From NCBI GenBank assembly GCA_036939975.1, contig JALLPB010001765.1, forward strand, positions 1 through 12,189: a stretch of 12,189 nucleotides of DNA. Direction: 5' to 3'. The notes under the pieces are model-generated. The model did no database searches. It had not been told where the DNA came from and saw nothing but the letters and a program-made list of their open reading frames with translations. The DNA comes from Cyclostephanos tholiformis (lineage: Eukaryota > Bacillariophyta > Thalassiosirophyceae > Thalassiosirales > Thalassiosiraceae). Below are positions 8,160 through 12,189 of the stretch, one piece after another. The position numbers and the translations under genes were made by a program. Position 1 is the stretch's first letter, and each line of letters opens with the position of its first letter.

Positions 8160-8975
8160 AATGTCCTGCGCGCGCTCGACGGCACCATCCCCACCACGGC
8201 GCATGATGCCGTCGCCCTGCAAACCGCGATTCGCGATCTCAATGCCATTGTGTTGCCGTCCATCCCCACCAACAACACCACTCCGAGGGTGGGGGTTGCC
8301 CCAGCTCCGAGGGTGCCCCGTGCCACACAAGATGAGTGGGTACTCCGCCCCACCGCAAGCAACGAGGCCACCCCCCCTGTGCTGTATCCCCGAGGCGCCA
8401 CACCCTCGATCGATACGACAGCATGCGCACGCATCCACAGCTCGCGTTTTATCCATCAACGGACCACACGCAACAACAACCCGTTTGCTCCCTTGGCGGA
8501 CGATGACGCACCCGCTGACACCGACTGCACCGCCAATGACGCGACCATTCACACTGACAACCTAACTTTGCCCACGCGACCACGGCTGTCTCGCCTTGCT
8601 CCCAAGCACCAAACTCGACAGGCTCTTCCTCCCCCCACCACCCACACACTTCGGTCAGCCACCACAACACGGTTTCTTTGATCTGGCCGCGCCCTATGCC
8701 CACCACCCACGCGCCCTCTTGCACCTCCTCCCCCAGGCCCACCTCGACCAACGCTACCACCATGCCCACCACCTGCTCCCATGAGGGTACCTACCCCTGG
8801 GCCCACTACCTATCCTAATGTGCCGTCCCTACCCAGCCCATATCCTCCTATCTTCCAACCAGCACAACCACTGACAAGCCCACCACGCCCTCCACCACCG
8901 GCAGTCATCGAGCCCGACGATGATGACGCCTGCGAAGAAATCACTTTTGAGCTTCCTAGCTCGACACCCCTTTGA
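8160..8975 (+). CDS. Pol part 2: proline-rich linker between integrase and RT, cut by TGA
   Basis: The same frame runs on from the stop at 8157. It reads NVLRALDGTIPTTAHDAVAL, wording typical of the region after copia integrase, then becomes Thr/Pro/Ala rich, with an acidic patch PDDDDACEE near 8910-8940. TGA codons interrupt it at 8679-8681 and 8973-8975; no TAA, TAG or frame change occurs across 816 bases. No catalytic domain is seen. A short in-frame direct repeat, ctccgagggtg, sits at 8281-8291 and 8305-8315, offset by 8 codons. It probably serves as a spacer holding processing sites. As written it is a broken part of pol unless TGA is read through. The overlapping open frame at 8161-8565 is a shadow. 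Confidence 0.65.
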
Positions 8976-11060
8976 ATGCACGCCCCTTGCGGGCCCGCCT
9001 ACATTTCTCGCCACGCCCTCTACCATGTCATCAACCTTGCTTTCAATGCACCACCCATGTACACCATCCCACAAGCCCTTCTCTGCGCCCACAATCATTT
9101 GCCCCACAGCATGGACATCGAGGAGGTCTGCAATGGCGTTGTGCACCCCATCACCAAGGAGACCATCACGAAGTACCCCAAATTAATGGCAGAGCCGGAA
9201 CTCAAACAAATTTGGGTACCAGCAATGTCCAAGGAATTACATTGCCTGGCCCAAGGCAAGGAGGGTGTTACTGTTGGCACTAACACTGTTTTCTTTCTCT
9301 CTCACAATGAAATCAGATGCATTCCAAAAGACCGTACGGTCACCTATGCCCGCATTGTCATCGACCATCGCCCACAAAAAGACGACCCAAACCGCGTACG
9401 AATAACCATTGGTGGCAACCTCATCAATTACCCCTACAAACTTACCAAGCAAACGGCCAACATGGTATCAGCCAAAATCATGTGGAACAGTGTCATGAGC
9501 ACGCCGGGTGCAAAATTTGGCGGCGCTGACATCAAGAACATGTATCTCGAAACCCCCCTTGACAGATACGAGTACATGAGAATGCCTATGCATTTAATTC
9601 CCGATGACATCATTACACATTATGGACTTGCGGAAAAAGCCCTTAATGGTTATGCCTACATGGAAATACGTCGCGGCATGTATGGCCTTCCACAGGCCGG
9701 CATCCTCGCCAACAAGCTCCTCCAGACGCGCCTCGCTCGCCATGGATATTTTGAACAACCACACACTCCCGGCCTCTCGAAACACATCTCTCGTACAATC
9801 TGGTTCAACTTATGTGTCGACGACTTTGGGGTAAAGTACATCGGCGTCAACAATCTCCGACACCTGTTTGCTGCCCTGCGCCACGAAACCTACGACATTG
9901 TTGAGGATTGGGCTGGCAATCTGTATTGCGGCATATCGCTTGACTGGAACTACGACGAAGGATATGTTGACATATCAATGCCAGCATACATTGCCAAACA
10001 ACTGCTCCGCTACGAACATCCGCATCCAGAGAAGCCCCAACATTGCCCCTTCAGCCCAAATCCAATAAAATATGGCAAGGACAATCAAGCTACAATACCC
10101 AGCGACACAAGTCCCCTCCTAAACGAAGCCGGCAAGAAACGTATCCAGCAGATTGTCGGCAGCTTCCTCTACTACGCCCACGCTGTCAATCCTACCATCC
10201 TCATGGTGCTCTCGGCCATTGCCGCCCAGCAAAATGCACCAACTGAACAAACAAATGACCGTGTTAACCAATTCCTTGATTACATGACCACACATCCTGA
10301 TGCCAAAATTCGATACCGTGCTTCTGACATGGTCCTCAATGTCCACTCTGATGCTTCCTACCTAAGTGCACCCAACGCTCGAAGTCGCGCTGGTGGATAC
10401 TTCTTTCTCGGCAGCATTCCCCGCGATGGTGCACCGATTATCATCAACGGTGCCATCCACATCACATGCACGATCCTCAAATTGGTTGCTGCATCTGATG
10501 CTGAAGCCAAACTTGGTGCTCTCTTCCTTAATGCACAAGAAGCCAAGGTCTTACGACTTATCCTCGAAGAACTTGGCCACCCCCAGCCACCCATTCCAAT
10601 TCACATTGATAATACAACCACCGTCGGCATTGTGAATAATACCATCAAACGCCAATGCTCGCGTGCTATGGAAATGCGCTATTTTTGGCTACTTGATGCT
10701 GAAGCCCAACGCCTCTTCCATTTCTACTACCAACCGGGCCAAGAGAACTTGGGTGACTATCCATCCAAACATCATTCAGCTGACATCCATCAGCATGTTC
10801 GTCCGTATTATGTACACATGCCTTCTTCACCCACTTCTCTCCCTCGAGCATCTAAGCCTAGCACTCGGCGAGGGTGTGCTGAAACACTAGGGGATCCATA
10901 CAAAGGTCGGATCCCATTACCAAGTATTCCCAATTACCGAGCACAAGATCTTTCCTGCCATCTCACTCGAACAGCTAATACTCCCAATCTCAACGGATAC
11001 GAATATTTCCCAAACGGAAATCACATGACTCGATCCTATCCTACAATAGTGACAGAATAG
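8976..11060 (+). CDS. Pol part 3: reverse transcriptase and RNase H
   Basis: Copies element RNA into double-stranded cDNA inside the particle. It has 694 codons; its first ATG directly follows the TGA at 8973, in the same frame as Gag and integrase. RT: IPKDRTVTYARIVIDHRPQ with DPNRVRITIGGNLI, catalytic Asp at residue 185 (GADIKNMYL), RRGMYGLPQAG, and the metal-binding pair at 282-283 in CVDDFG (copia consensus YVDD). RNase H of Ty1/copia type: Asp 459 (VHSDASY), Glu 510 (SDAEAKLGA), Asp 545 (IHIDNTTT), Asp 594 (LGDYPSKHH), all acidic residues present. The conserved tail (LPRASKPSTRRGCAETLGDP) persists to about 10,960. The frame then enters the 3' LTR and stops at TAG 11058-11060. No inactivating change is seen in either domain. 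Confidence 0.92.
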   Translation: MHAPCGPAYISRHALYHVINLAFNAPPMYTIPQALLCAHNHLPHSMDIEEVCNGVVHPITKETITKYPKLMAEPELKQIWVPAMSKELHCLAQGKEGVTVGTNTVFFLSHNEIRCIPKDRTVTYARIVIDHRPQKDDPNRVRITIGGNLINYPYKLTKQTANMVSAKIMWNSVMSTPGAKFGGADIKNMYLETPLDRYEYMRMPMHLIPDDIITHYGLAEKALNGYAYMEIRRGMYGLPQAGILANKLLQTRLARHGYFEQPHTPGLSKHISRTIWFNLCVDDFGVKYIGVNNLRHLFAALRHETYDIVEDWAGNLYCGISLDWNYDEGYVDISMPAYIAKQLLRYEHPHPEKPQHCPFSPNPIKYGKDNQATIPSDTSPLLNEAGKKRIQQIVGSFLYYAHAVNPTILMVLSAIAAQQNAPTEQTNDRVNQFLDYMTTHPDAKIRYRASDMVLNVHSDASYLSAPNARSRAGGYFFLGSIPRDGAPIIINGAIHITCTILKLVAASDAEAKLGALFLNAQEAKVLRLILEELGHPQPPIPIHIDNTTTVGIVNNTIKRQCSRAMEMRYFWLLDAEAQRLFHFYYQPGQENLGDYPSKHHSADIHQHVRPYYVHMPSSPTSLPRASKPSTRRGCAETLGDPYKGRIPLPSIPNYRAQDLSCHLTRTANTPNLNGYEYFPNGNHMTRSYPTIVTE

Positions 11061-11113
11061 ACCCATAATTCTTAATCACGTTATTAGCAGTATCTTCACA
11101 AGTTCTCTTGACA
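10918..11113 (+). repeat. 3' LTR (secure part 10995-11113)
   Basis: Positions 10995-11113 align with 4616-4738 of the 5' LTR at about 91% (11 substitutions, two short gaps) and share the exact end cttgaca. The left edge is uncertain. A start at 10918 (taccaag against tgtcaag) would give 196 bp, close to the 190-bp 5' LTR, with agatct at a similar offset (28 against 33), but the first part does not truly align and still looks protein-coding. No clear polypurine tract lies just upstream; the best purine-rich spots are ggcgaggg near 10867 and aggggat near 10889. The pol stop codon lies inside this LTR. Confidence 0.6.
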
Positions 11114-11941
11114 CCGCTTGATTTGGTCAATTTCCTTGTCGGTGATGCTGTTAGCAATGCCGTGCCCCACCAATTTGGCTGTGGTCTTGTTTTGCTTGTT
11201 CTGCTTTCTGAACTCTTTCTGAATGAAAACACAGAAGTTTACAAACGTCTGGTCCACCTTGGGCTTTGCCTTCCAATCACGGAGGGCGGGTTCATATTCA
11301 CCAGATGCGTGGAACGTTGCAAGGGCAAAAGCAAGTCGCAATTCCGGGTTTTTACTTTGTCCAACTTTCAACAACTGACGCTTGAATTTGTCGCCTCGTG
11401 CGAAATGGGCCACGGGGACTTGAATACCATCCCATGGCTTTTGGATATTCGTGAAGAGTTCCGTCATGTCAATGTGCTCGAGGGTTCTGCCAATGCTTCG
11501 AAGGTCGGTGAGTAATGCTTTTGGGGACAGATGGTTGAATCCCATCATCTCACTTTCAATCTCAGCAAGCCATTCGTGGTTGATCGACTTGACAATCATC
11601 CTGCAAAGGCAGTTTTTTATCCCAATTACATTTTGTACCCGTTGCAGTCTACTTTGTGTTCCACAATTTACCATTCATGAATGACTTTGTCCGTGTTGAC
11701 GGTTGCTGGATACGGGCCTGGGTTCATTGGGACAACAAATTTCATGCCACCATTGGAGAAGGTGACGTATTTGTCTTCATCAATTACCATGCCAATGTGG
11801 CCATGCTCTCCGCCTCCATTTTGGGTTGTGACGCTGCCAGTGGCATTGGTGAGTTCTTTGATGAGCAGATTCAAATCTTTATCCATTGGTCGACCATCAA
11901 TTTTCTTGATCTTGTATTTTTGAGACTCTGTTTGACATCAT
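11114..11941 (-). pseudogene. Broken Gag of a second copia-type element
   Basis: The minus strand carries a different Gag of the same broad diatom-type family. A start ATG at 11941 fits MSNRVSK; a frame change near 11900 leads into KIKKIDGRP and MDKDLNLLIKELTN, then GGGEHGHIG (11817-11791), the N-terminal hallmark I recall for these Gags. A second frame change near 11672 leads into NHEWLAEIESEMMGFNHLS, PWDGIQVPVAHFARGD and EYEPALRDWKAKP, ending at ITDKEIDQIKR where the main element's LTR begins at 11113. About 276 codons remain; the C-terminus, with any zinc-binding part, is missing. The open frame appears to run on to 11096, but those last codons are LTR sequence. It is AT-rich relative to the main Gag and shares no close identity with it. 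Function would be capsid formation; this copy is dead. Confidence 0.75.
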
Positions 11942-12189
11942 GACGTATTCCCATGATTGAATGCTTTGTTTGGTGATGAATGAATCGATTCCGAAAGGAT
12001 TTAGCTATGAATGCGAGACAGTGGCAAATGCAAAGATTGCTTACAAAGGTCGTAGCTAAATTTATGAGCTACGATTAGCAAACTTCTTGCTTGTAAACCT
12101 GAAACTTCGAGAATTATTTAAATTTTTGAACCTTAACCTAAAAGCTCCAATGATCTCCTACTGCTATGCTAGCTAATCTAACACACCCT
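11942..12189 (-). other. Probable leader or LTR region of the minus-strand copia element
   Basis: This lies directly upstream of the broken minus-strand Gag. On the minus strand a copia-like start tgttagattagc begins at 12184, but no second copy lies in the window, so LTR identity cannot be confirmed. An 8-base perfect inverted repeat, tcgtagct (12050-12057) and agctacga (12067-12074) with a 9-base AT-rich loop, would form a hairpin. No coding sequence is seen. Confidence 0.35.

Larger units (their letters stand above)
4549..11113 (+). mobile_element. Ty1/copia-type LTR retrotransposon, diatom CoDi-like
   Basis: Domain order Gag, protease, integrase, RT, RNase H is diagnostic of Ty1/copia (in Ty3/gypsy the integrase follows RT). 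About 6.6 kb, bounded by related sequence at both ends (best matched 4616-4738 and 10995-11113). The left LTR begins tgtcaag and the element ends cttgaca, a perfect 7-base terminal inversion with the usual TG...CA. The interior is much richer in G, C and CpG than either flank. Adjacent bases (aacta before 4549, ccgct after 11113) do not match, so no target-site duplication is seen. The right side is inserted in, or joined to, another copia Gag. The polyprotein frame has four TGA stops and no frameshift, so the copy is either recently dead or expressed by recoding. Confidence 0.9.

Noticed and set aside
8161..8565. ATG-started open frame directly after the TGA at 8157
   Set aside because: It is out of frame with pol, and its peptide has no family resemblance, while the in-frame reading (NVLRALDGTIP) does.
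4797..11060. Simple reassignment of UGA to tryptophan in the host
   Set aside because: Not adopted as the main reading: about 19 TGG codons serve as Trp in the element, the TGA sites do not look like Trp positions, and the transposase remnant has TGA where Arg is expected. It stays open only as an alternative.
11108..11515. Plus-strand open frame of 135 codons right of the element
   Set aside because: Antisense to the second element's Gag, whose minus-strand reading carries recognisable motifs.

Overview
This is a eukaryotic, repeat-dominated stretch. It looks like a diatom or other stramenopile alga: the Pol and Gag proteins carry wording I associate with the CoDi-type Ty1/copia elements of diatoms. 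That host call is from recall of family motifs; no search could be run. I see no ordinary host gene, tRNA or rRNA.

Layout. Positions 1-2416 are AT-rich and CpG-poor, with no convincing gene and a long pyrimidine-rich stretch. Positions 2420-3205 hold a decayed plus-strand coding region that I cannot name with confidence. Positions 3223-3413 hold three poly-C runs and the only ambiguous base (3248). Positions 3500-4460 are a broken DDE transposase of the PIF/Harbinger-like (DDE_Tnp_4) kind, in several frames. Positions 4549-11113 are a near-complete Ty1/copia-type LTR retrotransposon on the plus strand: 5' LTR, primer-binding region, Gag, protease, integrase, proline-rich linker, reverse transcriptase, RNase H, 3' LTR. 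Its right end abuts a broken Gag of a second, related copia element on the minus strand (11114-11941). The last 250 bases are probably that element's leader or LTR.

How the main element works. Gag makes the particle and binds RNA. Protease, integrase and RT/RNase H mature the particle, copy the RNA and insert the cDNA. All of these lie in ONE reading frame from 4797 to 11060 (2,088 codons), interrupted by exactly four stop codons, all TGA (6525, 8157, 8679, 8973), with no TAA, TAG or frameshift. The first is TGA-CGG, the known leaky UGA context, exactly between Gag and protease where many retroelements recode. The other three flank or lie in the linker between integrase and RT.

Most worth checking: (1) the TGA-only interruption pattern; (2) the UGA-CGG Gag/Pol junction; (3) a 13-base perfect inverted repeat joining the LTR to the bases directly after it, which fits either a tRNA-Lys(CUU) anticodon-arm primer or self-priming; (4) the end of Pol being encoded inside the LTR, where the two LTR copies differ in a codon-structured way; (5) about 9% LTR divergence and no target-site duplication, beside a pol frame free of indels, which suggests a chimeric element or a misassembly.
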